Below are positions 42,946 to 53,513 of a stretch of 64,000 nt of DNA, piece after piece (position 1 is the first letter of the stretch; each line of letters starts with the position of its first letter). The DNA is from Flavobacterium sp. KACC 22761 (GTDB taxonomy: Bacteria; Bacteroidota; Bacteroidia; Flavobacteriales; Flavobacteriaceae): NCBI RefSeq assembly GCF_034058155.1, contig NZ_CP139148.1, positions 2,480,001 through 2,544,000 of the forward strand, read 5' to 3'. The notes under the pieces were generated by a model. That model ran no database searches, was not told where the DNA came from, and saw only the letters and a list, made by a program, of their open reading frames with translations. The translations under genes were made by a program, and so were the position numbers.

Positions 42946-45330
42946 CTAATTATTTACTCCAACAGGAACTTTTTTGACTTCTGAAATTAAATATCCATCA
43001 TCAGTAAAACCTTCTATTAGAACCTGTATTTCTTTTTGCTGATTTTTTGGAATTTTAATTTGAAAGTCTGAGCGATCTGTTAAATCGACGTTTGGTGACC
43101 AATTCAAGGTGCCGAAATAATTAAATTCATCCTGATCTTCGAATGGTACAGTTTTATAGGTGAAATTTTGAGCAAAACCTTTTGTCACGATTAGTGAAGT
43201 ATGTTTTGATTTGAAATATTCGTTTTTTTGACCTGTTTTCATGAAAATTTTAATTGTACCGTGTCCTCTTAAGGCTGTAACATCAGAGCTTCCGGTTCTG
43301 TCAATGTAGATTTCATCTATTTGATCTAGCGTGAGATAATACAAATCATTAAAATCATAAAGTAAAAAATTGTCAATATACACGTTTGGAGGAGTAGCTG
43401 TGAGATAAGAACCCGGCGCCCAACCCTTATAAGCATCTCTGCGATCTGCTATACGTACGGTATAATTATTGGGGTCAATACCTGTATTATAACCATTTAA
43501 AGATAGAAAATTTAGCAAAGTCTGATGTGATTTGCCGTCAATTTTAAAAGCTTTGGCCATAGGGCTTACTTCTGCTTTATGAATAAAAACTTCTTTTTGG
43601 GCAGTATTTTTTACTTCTACTTCTTTTAATGTAGTAGCCTTTGTTTTAGGCGGAGGAAAGTTAAAAACATTGTCAGACGTCTTTCTTGCTTGACAAAAAG
43701 TCTTTTCAAATGATGGTCCCAAAGCAAATCGAGGCTCATTTCTGGCAATTCGCGCTTCTATTTTAGTGGTTAAAGTGTTGTTTTTTTCATTGCTCATTTG
43801 CAAAGCCAAAACAGTCGAATCCTGAACAAAAAAATGTTCAAATTTAAAATCATTATTCTGGTCAATGATGGTTTCGTCAAACAGATTACTTTTTAATTCA
43901 AAGAGCGTAATTTTATTTTTAGAATTCGGTTTTTGCTCTCTCTCGACTTTTCCATTTATGGTAACTCCTTTTTCAAATTCATAATTGATTTTTGGCGGAC
44001 CTGATTTGATATTTTCCCACAAGTATTTGCCTTTGTTTTGTGCAAGCAATAAAAGTTCGATATCCTGTTTTCGGGTTTTATTGTCTGGATTAAAATAAAA
44101 GTAAGTGTCATTTACTGGTTTGTCCAAATAGGCATTTAAGTAGAAAGTTCCTAAAATTGATTTTTTCTGAGTATTGCAAACGCTCTTTTCGGGCAGAATA
44201 CTAATACTCAAATGGGCTTTATCAACTTCCGTTTTTCCAGATAATATGATGCTGTCGTTAGCTGTTGTTTTCGTTTGAAGTAGTGTTGACGGATTTCCGT
44301 TTTCTTCGATATAGGTAAATCTTTCAGTAATTTCATTCAAATCTTCATCTAATACTCGGACAGTATTAATGCCATTTGATAGGAATTTTTTATCAAAGAA
44401 AATTGGCTGTTCGGTTTTGTTATTGTTGAAGGTAACTTCCTGTAGCATCAAATTTTCATTTTGCTGAATGAGCACAATGAATTTTTTATTTTGAACGGAC
44501 TGTAATCCTTTTTCATTTGTTTTTAGAACAACAAGTAATTTGTTTTTTGCAGGATAATCTTTTTGTGTTAAGATTAGTCCGGTTTCTGCAATTTTGCCAA
44601 GAGGACGTTCTATTTTTAATTTGTCATTATTTATTTTGAGGGTATATTTTTCATTTAATTTGGCTCTTAAATAAATAACACCATTTCCCATTTTGTTGGT
44701 ATGAAAGTTTGAAATTTCATCTGATTTTGAGTCCAAAATAACGCCATCTGTAATTTCTATTCCTTTTTTATTGCAGTCTGTAATCTTCACGCCTATTGTA
44801 TTGACAACATCGCTTAGTATAATGCCACCTTCAGGAAATAAGCTTATTTCTGCTGTTACCCAATTTGGTTCATTGGTTTCAAAAACGTATGGATTGTTTT
44901 TGTCAATAATTTTAATGGTCTGATTAAAGGAATCATCTTCCTTGAAATTATTCATCCAGTTTGTATAAAAATGGAAATAATATTTACCCGATTTAAATTT
45001 TTCATTTAAATGAATACCGCCAGAAAAAATACCGTCTTGTGCAAAAAGCAATTGTTTTTGAACGATTTGCTCTTCATCATTATAAATGACTAATTGAACA
45101 TTTGTAGTGGCACTGTTCGGGATATTGTTGTTTTTGCTGAGAATATATCCCTTGAAGGCGATATCTTCGTCATTTGTATAAATATTTTTATTGAATTGGA
45201 CGTGGATAATCTCTCGGTCTTCTGAAAAATAGTCAGCAAGGTACTTGGTAATTTTATCTTGATTGCTAATCTCTTGCGAAAAGGAATGTATGCAAAAGAA
45301 TAAGCTAAAAAACCGAATGATTAATTTCAT
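42946..45330 (-). CDS. large exported protein, possible outer-membrane surface protein
   Basis: 794 aa from the ATG at 45328-45330; a more upstream ATG adds 11 residues ahead of a good signal peptide (MKLIIRFFSLFFCIHSFSQ). The first half is built of beta-sandwich-like units with the pattern 'YTNDEDIAFKGYILSKNNN' and 'FAQDGIFSGGIHLNEKFKSG', as in MG2/carboxypeptidase regulatory domains. A TonB-plug-like segment occurs near the end (VYIDNFLLYDFNDLYYLTLD, QIDEIYIDRTGSSDVTALRG, HGTIKIFMKTGQ), but there is no barrel after it. I would call it a surface protein of the macroglobulin/plug type; function unknown. Confidence 0.7.
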   Translation of the reverse strand: MKLIIRFFSLFFCIHSFSQEISNQDKITKYLADYFSEDREIIHVQFNKNIYTNDEDIAFKGYILSKNNNIPNSATTNVQLVIYNDEEQIVQKQLLFAQDGIFSGGIHLNEKFKSGKYYFHFYTNWMNNFKEDDSFNQTIKIIDKNNPYVFETNEPNWVTAEISLFPEGGIILSDVVNTIGVKITDCNKKGIEITDGVILDSKSDEISNFHTNKMGNGVIYLRAKLNEKYTLKINNDKLKIERPLGKIAETGLILTQKDYPAKNKLLVVLKTNEKGLQSVQNKKFIVLIQQNENLMLQEVTFNNNKTEQPIFFDKKFLSNGINTVRVLDEDLNEITERFTYIEENGNPSTLLQTKTTANDSIILSGKTEVDKAHLSISILPEKSVCNTQKKSILGTFYLNAYLDKPVNDTYFYFNPDNKTRKQDIELLLLAQNKGKYLWENIKSGPPKINYEFEKGVTINGKVEREQKPNSKNKITLFELKSNLFDETIIDQNNDFKFEHFFVQDSTVLALQMSNEKNNTLTTKIEARIARNEPRFALGPSFEKTFCQARKTSDNVFNFPPPKTKATTLKEVEVKNTAQKEVFIHKAEVSPMAKAFKIDGKSHQTLLNFLSLNGYNTGIDPNNYTVRIADRRDAYKGWAPGSYLTATPPNVYIDNFLLYDFNDLYYLTLDQIDEIYIDRTGSSDVTALRGHGTIKIFMKTGQKNEYFKSKHTSLIVTKGFAQNFTYKTVPFEDQDEFNYFGTLNWSPNVDLTDRSDFQIKIPKNQQKEIQVLIEGFTDDGYLISEVKKVPVGVNN

Positions 45331-45448
45331 ACAGAAAATATTAGGAACAATTTTAATTACCATAAAGCTATAAAATTAATTGTAATATTAATCTGTAATT
45401 ATCAAAAACCGTGCAAGTTTCTGTAAGTAAGTTAATGTGTCAATTAGA

Positions 45449-45568
45449 TAATTAGAAAATGTGATAATGATTAACAGGTCGCATATCTGTACTATAGAGG
45501 CACGCTGCAGTGCACCTCTACAATTTACACCAGCAATAAAATTATCTAATTATCACATTTTCTAATTA
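45449..45568. repeat. inverted repeat with internal hairpin
   Basis: A 20-bp core (TAATTAGAAAATGTGATAAT) at 45449-45468 is repeated inverted at 45549-45568. Between them a near-palindrome starts at TAGAGGCACGCTGCAG (45495-45520). The right arm overlaps the stop codon (TTA on the plus strand) of the phosphodiesterase gene, so the repeat supplies its termination. Confidence 0.75.
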
Positions 45569-46765
45569 GCGAAGCATCAATTCTACATCACTCAATTTTC
45601 CGTCGATTTCTCCTATTTGTAGACCTAAAATATGTGCTATTAAAGGATAAACCGAAACATTTTGAAATGTTTTGACTCTTTTGTTTATTTTAAAAGCTGG
45701 CCCTTTTGCGTAAAAAATAGCGTGCATATCTTTTTCATTATTGTCGTAACCATGCGTTCCGCCTTTTATGTTCTGAGATTCTTTAGTTACTAAACTCCAT
45801 CCTTTATCAGCTTCAATAACAAAATCAAGTACTCGTGAATTTGTTCCGTAATGTAATCTTGTGGGAACTTCAGATGATTTCCAGAATTTAATATGAGGCA
45901 CTTTTTTGAGAGCATTAGCGATAGAATCTTGATAACCAGATTTTGCCTGTACGCTCATAATTGGGTTCACTACATCTTTATAACCCAACCATTCTGGTTT
46001 TAAATAATCTAAAACCGCTACTTTTTTATCATTGCTGATATTTGCCATTCCGTGGTCTGAAACGATGATCAAATTGATTTGTTTTCCGATAGGCAATTGA
46101 TCTAATTTTCTTGAGATTTCACCCATTATAGAATCCATTTTGATAACCATTTTTTTGTTTTCCGGCGAAAGCGGACCAAAATTATGCCCAGTATGATCTG
46201 GTTCGTCAAAATATAAAGTGATTAAATGAGGTCTTTGTTTTTCTGGAAGTTGCAACCATTTCATGACTGTATCGATTCTCGCTTCGTACCGAATTTTATT
46301 ATCGTATTTTTTGAAATAACTCGGATTTCTTTTGTCGATATCAGAACCTGGCCAGAAGAAAGAGGCAGTTTTCACACCTTGTTGTTCGGCTAAATTCCAA
46401 ATCGGATTTCCGCCATAAAATCTGGAATCATTTTTTGCATCGCTTGATAATGAAAAAGCTTGATTTAAGGTAGCATCATAAAAAACATTATTGATGATTC
46501 CGTGATGATCAGGATAAAGACCTGTTACAATCGAATAATGATTTGGAAAAGTTTTACTTGGATAAGATGGTTTCATTGATTTGGCATGAACGCCTTCTTT
46601 TTCAATTTGCTTTAAATTCGGAAGCTTGAATTGTTTGCCGTAATCCCAGCGAAAACCATCCATAGAAACTAAAACGACATATGTATCTTTATTAGTTTGG
46701 GCTTGTAAAACGAATGATAGTAAAAGAAAAATTAAAGATAGGAGAGTAGTAAACTGCTTTTTCAT
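45566..46765 (-). CDS. ectonucleotide pyrophosphatase/phosphodiesterase-like enzyme
   Basis: 399 aa, signal peptide (about 1-22, ending VLQAQ). Alkaline-phosphatase superfamily NPP pattern: metal-binding Asp in VSMDGFRWDY, nucleophile Thr in KPSYPSKTFPNHYSIVTG, then DEPDHTGHNFGP, VSDHGMANI and GTHGYDN, which supply the remaining zinc ligands. The enzyme hydrolyses phosphodiester or pyrophosphate bonds of nucleotides or lipids in the periplasm or at the surface. Substrate cannot be fixed. Its length is normal for bacterial NPPs. Divergent from the repeat region before groEL. Confidence 0.92.
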   Translation of the reverse strand: MKKQFTTLLSLIFLLLSFVLQAQTNKDTYVVLVSMDGFRWDYGKQFKLPNLKQIEKEGVHAKSMKPSYPSKTFPNHYSIVTGLYPDHHGIINNVFYDATLNQAFSLSSDAKNDSRFYGGNPIWNLAEQQGVKTASFFWPGSDIDKRNPSYFKKYDNKIRYEARIDTVMKWLQLPEKQRPHLITLYFDEPDHTGHNFGPLSPENKKMVIKMDSIMGEISRKLDQLPIGKQINLIIVSDHGMANISNDKKVAVLDYLKPEWLGYKDVVNPIMSVQAKSGYQDSIANALKKVPHIKFWKSSEVPTRLHYGTNSRVLDFVIEADKGWSLVTKESQNIKGGTHGYDNNEKDMHAIFYAKGPAFKINKRVKTFQNVSVYPLIAHILGLQIGEIDGKLSDVELMLR

Positions 46766-46843
46766 TTTTTATATTATTGTGAAGCAACAAAGGTATTGAT
46801 AACAGATTTTTTAAAGAAAAAGAGAATGTTAAATAAAAGAGCT

Positions 46844-47100
46844 GCCACGAATTGCACGAATTTCCACTAATGCTTTGTGTAAAAGAAGTTGCCACAGATT
46901 ACACGGATTAAAAGGATTTCTTATTGGATACACTAAAAATTTTTCACGCAGATTTTACAGATTTAAGCAGATTGATTTAATTTTTATAATCTATGATCCG
47001 CATAAAATAAAAATCCTTTTAATCTGTGTAATCTGTGGCTAATTAAACTATGCGCAAAAGATTAAAACTAATTCGTGTAAATTAGTGCAATTCGTGGCAA
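46844..47100. repeat. nested inverted repeat element
   Basis: Outer arms GCCACGAATTGCACGAATTT (from 46844) and the mirrored AATTAGTGCAATTCGTGGC (to 47098). Inner arms GCCACAGATTACACGGATTA (46891 on) and TAATCTGTGTAATCTGTGGC (to 47039). Innermost are GCAGATTTTACAGATT words. The three levels share the same word pattern, suggesting growth by insertion of a related element into itself. Same family as 53058-53097 and 53514-53546. Confidence 0.8.
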
Positions 47101-47102
47101 AC

Positions 47103-47138
47103 AAAAAAAAGCGCCAGATAATAAATCCAGCGCTTTTA
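47103..47138 (-). terminator. groEL terminator
   Basis: On the minus strand AAAAGCGCTGGAT folds with ATCTGGCGCTTTT (one G-T pair), followed by a T-run. It ends the groESL unit. Confidence 0.85.
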
Positions 47139-47157
47139 AGTTTAAGAAGAGAATGAA

Positions 47158-48819
<1,662 letters not shown>

Positions 48820-48836
48820 TCAAGTTAAATGAAGTT

Positions 48837-48870
48837 CTTAATTCTTAATACTTCTTACTTAATACTTAAT
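48837..48870. repeat. TTAATACTTAATAC repeats in groES-groEL gap
   Basis: CTTAATTCTTAATACTTCTT and ACTTAATACTTAATAC. The reverse complement is the word TATTAAGTATTAAG seen at 6759-6814. Confidence 0.6.
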
Positions 48871-48880
48871 ACAATTTTTT

Positions 48881-49156
48881 TTAGATAATTGCTAAGATGT
48901 CGTCTTCGCGCATAATCAAATAATCAGTACCTTCTAATTTTAATTCAGTACCAGCATATTTTCCGTAAAGAACAGTGTCTCCAACTTTTACAGTCATCGT
49001 GTGATCTTTAGTTCCGTTTCCTACTGCAACTACAGTTCCTTTTTGGGGTTTTTCTTTGGCAGTATCTGGAATAAAAATACCTGAGGCAGTTTTAGTTTCA
49101 GCTGCAACAGGCTCGATAAGTACGCGGTCTGAAAGCGGTTTAATGTTTAAAGCCAT
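48881..49156 (-). CDS. groS: 10-kDa co-chaperonin GroES
   Basis: 91 aa cap of the GroEL cavity. Family start [20 protein letters not shown], the mobile loop [16 protein letters not shown], and [20 protein letters not shown] are all present. Length normal. Heads groES-groEL on the minus strand; a terminator of secG lies just upstream. Confidence 0.97.
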   Translation of the reverse strand: MALNIKPLSDRVLIEPVAAETKTASGIFIPDTAKEKPQKGTVVAVGNGTKDHTMTVKVGDTVLYGKYAGTELKLEGTDYLIMREDDILAII

Positions 49157-49251
49157 GATTTTATATTATTAATTAAGTTATACGTTTTTTATTGTTCAAT
49201 AAACTTTCAGAAATTGTGCCATGCTCAATAAACTGACATTATTTCTTAAAA

Positions 49252-49281
49252 AAAATGCCAGCTTTGACAGGCTGGCATTTT
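49252..49281 (-). terminator. secG terminator
   Basis: AAAATGCCAGC (49252-49262) pairs with GCTGGCATTTT (49271-49281); on the minus strand a T-run follows. It separates the secG unit from groES. Confidence 0.85.
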
Positions 49282-49298
49282 AATTTATATCAAAATTA

Positions 49299-49634
49299 TT
49301 ATTTAGCTGGAGCTGCTGGTGCAGGAGTTCCTTGAACCGGAGCTGCTGGCGTAGTTGCTGGAGCTTCTGTTTTTTCAATAATTTTAGATCCAGTATCGTT
49401 TAATGAACCTGTAAAGCTTAAGCTTGAAAGGATAACTAAAACGATCAAAATAGTAGCTAATGTCCAAGTACTTTTATCTAAAAAGTCTGTTGTTTTTTGT
49501 ACACCACCTAACATTTGAGTTCCGCTGATAGTAGAAGACAATCCTCCTCCTTTAGGGTTCTGTACCATGATTACTACGATCAATAGAAAACAAACTATTG
49601 TGATTAAAACTAAAAAAATTGAAAATGTGCTCAT
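49299..49634 (-). CDS. secG: preprotein translocase subunit SecG
   Basis: 111 aa. Two membrane helices (about 4-23 and 54-72) joined by the conserved loop VQNPKGGGLSSTISGTQMLG. It supports the SecYEG export channel. A Pro/Ala-rich tail (APATTPAAPVQGTPAPAAPA) extends the C-terminus. Four bases from the TPR-like gene, so co-transcribed. Confidence 0.95.
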   Translation of the reverse strand: MSTFSIFLVLITIVCFLLIVVIMVQNPKGGGLSSTISGTQMLGGVQKTTDFLDKSTWTLATILIVLVILSSLSFTGSLNDTGSKIIEKTEAPATTPAAPVQGTPAPAAPAK

Positions 49635-49637
49635 TAC

Positions 49638-51017
49638 TTAATTATTGTTATTGTTATTTTGTTGTAAAATCTTTATATCCGATATGCGGTCTGCAAAGAA
49701 AGTAATTTTTTCTGGATATTTCAAAATTAATATTTCATATGCTTGAATTGCCTTTGTGTATTTTTTTTGTTCCAAATATACTCTTGCTAAAGTCTCTGTC
49801 ATTAAGTATGAACTATCGTCTTTGTTGATGTCAAGTTGGGCAGCTGCAGTTATTGCAGTTTGCTTTATCGGAGAGATTTTTGGATTTGCTTCAATAAATC
49901 GGTCGATTATTTCGGCTTTTTTCTTTTTCTCTTCCTCTATTTTTTCTTCTGGATTAACTGTTCCTAACGTTTGTTCTGCAATTTCAACAGGATTTTTCGT
50001 TAAATTATTTTCCATTGGCGCTTCTTTGGTTCTGTCAATAGGCTCAGTTCTTGCTAATTGCAGCCATTCTTGAAATGAATGTGTTTCGTTTCCTGAAAAA
50101 TCCAATGGTTTTCCAATTTCTAGATTCTCTTCTGCCGTTTTTACTGCTTCCTGAATTTCGATTTCTTCGGGCTCTGAGATTGTTTGAGTTTCTTGAACTA
50201 CAATTGTAGTTTCAGGAATTTCAATTTCTTTTGATTCTTCAATCGCTACACTTTCTTCAACAGGTGTTGCTGTTTGCAGAATTTCAATTGCTGTAGGTTC
50301 TTCCGTTAAAGTTTCTTCTACAACAATTGTTGTTTCTGGAGTTTCAACTACAATTGGTTCTTCAACAGTTTTAGCTTCTTCAAAAACTATATTTCCAGCT
50401 TCTTTAATAGCATTAAATACCGATTCTTCAATTGGGTCAATTCGGACACTCGGAATTTCATCGTCTAATCTGTCTTCTAGAAAAGTTCGACTTTCCTTAA
50501 CAATAGGAGTTTCTTCAACAACTGGAATTTCTTCTTTGGCAGAAAGTTCAATTGGCTCTTCAATAACAGCTTCAATTGGTTTTTCTTCCACTTTTATTGG
50601 TTCTTCAAAAGTAACCGTTGTCGCTTCTTTGATAGAATCCAAAATTGATTTTTCGATTGGATCGATTCGGACCTCGGTAATTTTCTTTTTTTCTTCCGCT
50701 GAAATAATTTCGACATCAAAAACAGTAATGTTTAAAAGGTCTCTCAGTTTTCGTTCGTAATAAGCACCCTGAATAGGAGTGAATTCTTCCGAAGTAATAA
50801 AATCAAATAAAACCGAACGATCAGTGGTATGTGCTGCCGTAACTTTTAAAGCATAATTATACTTAAAACTGTTTTGTTTGTAAAGTCCTTTTAATCGCAA
50901 TGCGCGCGCACTTTGAAAATAAGGGAATTCATTCAAAACACTTCCTAATGTTTCGGCCTGTTTTTCTGTAACGGTATCAGGTTTGTTTATTAGGTATGTA
51001 TAATCGGTTACGTTCAT
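49638..51017 (-). CDS. TPR-like protein with acidic repeats
   Basis: 459 aa. An N-terminal folded part (about 1-105, NVTDYTYLINKPDTVTEKQA, EFPYFQSARALRLKGLYKQN) is followed by a long Glu/Val/Thr-rich region with a duplicated unit (VRIDPIEKSILDSIKEA at about 116-132 and VRIDPIEESVFNAIKEAGN at 191-209). The C-terminal part has a TPR-like helix pair (EQKKYTKAIQAYEILILKYP). No signal peptide. Its genes lie between lptE and secG, so a role in envelope biogenesis is possible; I cannot name the family. Confidence 0.75.
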   Translation of the reverse strand: MNVTDYTYLINKPDTVTEKQAETLGSVLNEFPYFQSARALRLKGLYKQNSFKYNYALKVTAAHTTDRSVLFDFITSEEFTPIQGAYYERKLRDLLNITVFDVEIISAEEKKKITEVRIDPIEKSILDSIKEATTVTFEEPIKVEEKPIEAVIEEPIELSAKEEIPVVEETPIVKESRTFLEDRLDDEIPSVRIDPIEESVFNAIKEAGNIVFEEAKTVEEPIVVETPETTIVVEETLTEEPTAIEILQTATPVEESVAIEESKEIEIPETTIVVQETQTISEPEEIEIQEAVKTAEENLEIGKPLDFSGNETHSFQEWLQLARTEPIDRTKEAPMENNLTKNPVEIAEQTLGTVNPEEKIEEEKKKKAEIIDRFIEANPKISPIKQTAITAAAQLDINKDDSSYLMTETLARVYLEQKKYTKAIQAYEILILKYPEKITFFADRISDIKILQQNNNNNN

Positions 51018-51112
51018 TTTTATTGTTTAATCGTTTATTTGTTTAACTGTGTAATCGGAAAAGTTGTTTAATCGATTTAACGACTAAACGATTAACCGAT
51101 TAAACTATAAAA

Positions 51113-51631
51113 TTACCATTTGGCCAATGACTCATTAAAAATATCTTGAGTAATTCTTTCAAAAATAGTTTGGATTGCATTGCTTAAAACAGCTCCCGTT
51201 GGAAGATCTGTTCCTGGAAAGTCATTGTAAAATTCAAATGTTCTTTCAAAATCATCCTTTTCTTTTTTCTTGTTTGTAAAACGAACATTTACACGGATCG
51301 TTAAACGGTTTTGTGCAGCACCTACGCTACCATCTGCCGCAACAGCTGTTGCTGTCATCGGGCTTATTCTGTAATCTACAATTTCTCCTTCGTAAACCAA
51401 ATCTCCACTGTTGCTCACTAAATTCAAGTTGGTTTGATTCATAATCAAATCCTGAAGTGCTAATGTAAATTGTCTGTCGATTCCAGGTTCAATCAAATCA
51501 GCATTGTTTTGAAAAAAGTTGACCTGAAATGTTTTGGCGTCAATTGGCCCAGTTCCGGTAAAGTTATAAACATTGCATCCGCTTAATAAAAACAGACTTA
51601 AAAGTGCAAATAAAGAATATATTTTTTTCAT
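51113..51631 (-). CDS. lptE: LPS-assembly lipoprotein LptE
   Basis: 172 aa. Lipoprotein signal ending LLSGC (Cys19). The mature domain has the LptE pattern of a beta-alpha-beta fold with 'IDRQFTLALQDLIMNQTNL' and 'NRLTIRVNVRFTNKK'. LptE plugs the LptD barrel and helps place LPS in the outer leaflet. It sits between the sigma-54 activator and the TPR-like gene on the minus strand, a common Bacteroidetes order. Confidence 0.87.
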   Translation of the reverse strand: MKKIYSLFALLSLFLLSGCNVYNFTGTGPIDAKTFQVNFFQNNADLIEPGIDRQFTLALQDLIMNQTNLNLVSNSGDLVYEGEIVDYRISPMTATAVAADGSVGAAQNRLTIRVNVRFTNKKKEKDDFERTFEFYNDFPGTDLPTGAVLSNAIQTIFERITQDIFNESLAKW

Positions 51632-51693
51632 AATATTGAAGAGGAAATCCCAATGTTTTAAATCTCAAATTTCAACCGTGTCCAAATATAGGC

Positions 51694-51716
51694 AATTGGA
51701 ATTTGGAATTTCAAAA
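51694..51716. repeat. TTGGAATTTGGAATTT repeat
   Basis: AATTGGAATTTGGAATTTC in the spacer between the activator and lptE, like the repeats at 13234 and 21064. Confidence 0.5.
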
Positions 51717-51732
51717 TTGTAATTTAATTATT

Positions 51733-52992
51733 TTATAAATCGAATTGTTTGATTTTACGATATAGCGTTCTTTCAGAAATGCCTAGTTCATCGGCAGCGG
51801 CTTTACGTTTTCCTTTGTTTTTCTCTAATGATTTTTTGATCATTTCGATTTCTTTTTGTTCCAAGCGTAAAATCTCTTCTTCTTCGATAGTTTCGGCAAA
51901 TAGGTAATTGTCGTCTTGAATTTGATAGTTTTCTTCACGAACTGTAGGAGTTGTCATTACCGCAGTTCTTGGTTCTTCTTCAAAATCAATTTCACTATCG
52001 TTTTGCTGATTTCCGTAAATCTTCTGAATTAAATTCGGATTGATATCCTGCACTTTTGATGAACCGTTTTTCATCAATTCTAGAGTCAGTTTTTTCAAAT
52101 CGTTCAAATCGCTTCTCATGTCAAAAAGCACTTTGTATAATATGTCTCTTTCTGTGCTAAAGTCGCTTTCTTTTTTGCTGTCGCTAATAACAGACGGCAA
52201 GTTGCTTCCTTCAGCTGGCAAATACGATTGTAAAGTCGCAAGACTGATATCACGATTAGTTTCTAAAACAGAAATCTGTTCTGCCACATTTCGAAGCTGA
52301 CGAATATTTCCGCTCCATCTGAATTTCTGCAAAAGCTGAACAGCATCGTCATCCAGTCTTAAAGGAGGCATTTTGTATTTATGAGCAAAATCGGCTACAA
52401 ATTTTCTGAACAACAAATGAATATCGTCGTTTCTTTCGCGTAAAGGTGGTAAAGTAATTTCGACTGTACTTAAACGATAGTACAAATCCTCACGGAATTT
52501 GCCTTTTTCAATAGCATTGAATAAATTCACGTTTGTTGCGGCAACAATACGAACATTTGTTTTTTGAACTTGAGAGGAACCTACTTTAATAAATTCGCCA
52601 TTTTCTAAAACACGAAGTAATCTTACTTGGGTTGTCAATGGCAATTCACCAACTTCATCTAAAAAGATGGTTCCGCCGTCTGCCACTTCAAAATAACCTT
52701 CACGTGTGCTTGTTGCACCTGTAAAAGCACCTTTTTCGTGACCAAAAAGTTCACTGTCAATCGTTCCTTCCGGAATTGCGCCGCAGTTTACGGCAATATA
52801 TTTACCATGCTTTCTGTGCGAAAGCGAATGTATAATTCTTGGAATATTCTCTTTACCAACACCACTTTCCCCAGTTACCATAACCGAAATATCAGTTGGA
52901 GCAACCTGAATGGCTTTTTCGATAGCACGATTTAATTTCGGATCATTTCCAATAATCTCAAATCGTTGTTTTATTGCTTGAACTGTTTCCAT
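51733..52992 (-). CDS. sigma-54-dependent transcriptional activator
   Basis: 419 aa. AAA+ domain (about 15-240) with Walker A GESGVGKE, the GAFTGA loop that contacts sigma-54, Walker B GGTIFLDEVGEL, and arginine finger region YYRLSTVEITLPPLRER. A C-terminal Fis-type helix-turn-helix (about 380-419, KGKRKAAADELGISERTLYR) binds DNA. There is no receiver or GAF domain at the N-terminus, so its input is unclear. Directly upstream of lptE, tpr-like and secG in one run on the minus strand. Confidence 0.93.
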   Translation of the reverse strand: METVQAIKQRFEIIGNDPKLNRAIEKAIQVAPTDISVMVTGESGVGKENIPRIIHSLSHRKHGKYIAVNCGAIPEGTIDSELFGHEKGAFTGATSTREGYFEVADGGTIFLDEVGELPLTTQVRLLRVLENGEFIKVGSSQVQKTNVRIVAATNVNLFNAIEKGKFREDLYYRLSTVEITLPPLRERNDDIHLLFRKFVADFAHKYKMPPLRLDDDAVQLLQKFRWSGNIRQLRNVAEQISVLETNRDISLATLQSYLPAEGSNLPSVISDSKKESDFSTERDILYKVLFDMRSDLNDLKKLTLELMKNGSSKVQDINPNLIQKIYGNQQNDSEIDFEEEPRTAVMTTPTVREENYQIQDDNYLFAETIEEEEILRLEQKEIEMIKKSLEKNKGKRKAAADELGISERTLYRKIKQFDL

Positions 52993-53057
52993 ATCGATTT
53001 TGTTTCAAGTTTTTTGTTTGTTTCAGGTTTTGCCTAAAACTTTGGCTTGTATTTTTC

Positions 53058-53097
53058 TTTTGCCACGAATTTCTCGAATTTCACTAATTTTTGAAAA
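53058..53097. repeat. left arm of GxxExxY-bounding inverted repeat
   Basis: TTTGCCACGAATTTCTCGAA and following ACTAATTTTTG mirror the right arm at 53514-53546. Same word family as the outer arms at 46844 and 47100. Confidence 0.7.
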
Positions 53098-53102
53098 AGT
53101 GG

Positions 53103-53473
53103 TCAATGAATAACTCTTTTGTGTTGTAATGTCTTTTTATTAAAATTAACGATAATTCCTAAATCACTATCAGCTAATTTTAAATAATTTATTGTTTGAG
53201 CGATATATTCATCAACTATTTCTTTTGATGCTTTTACTTCTAAAATGATTTCGTCATAAACAACAAAATCAGCATAAAATTTATGCGCTAAAACAATTTC
53301 TTTATATTGAATGTTGTATTCTTTTTCTCGTTCATAGGGAATATTATGTTTTTGAATTCATATTCTAAAGCGTCCTTATAAACAATTTCTAAAAGTCCGC
53401 CACCTAATATTCTATGAACTTCCATGCAAATTCCGACAATTTTGTAATACTCTTCTTTTCTGTATAATTCCAT
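53103..53473 (-). pseudogene. GxxExxY protein gene, frameshifted
   Basis: The intact part reads MELYRKEEYYKIVGICMEVH and then GGGLLEIVYKDALEYEF, containing the diagnostic G-LL-E-IV-Y motif. After codon 41 a stretch of five A's (53350-53354, complement) should be six: with one base added, the frame continues HNIPYEREKEYNIQYKEIVL, through VLAHKFYADFVVYDEIILEV, to KTLQHKRVIH and a TGA at 53103-53105. The full protein would be about 123 aa, the usual length. In this sequence the ORF stops after 61 residues, so it is a single-base-deletion pseudogene or an error. Confidence 0.88.
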
Positions 53474-53513
53474 CTTTGTTTTTTAAACAAATCTATAGAA
53501 ATTTTTGAAAGAA

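Noticed and set aside
52738..52935. Plus-strand ORF inside the sigma-54 activator
   Set aside because: It is antisense to the AAA+ core, whose conserved motifs show the minus strand is the coding one.
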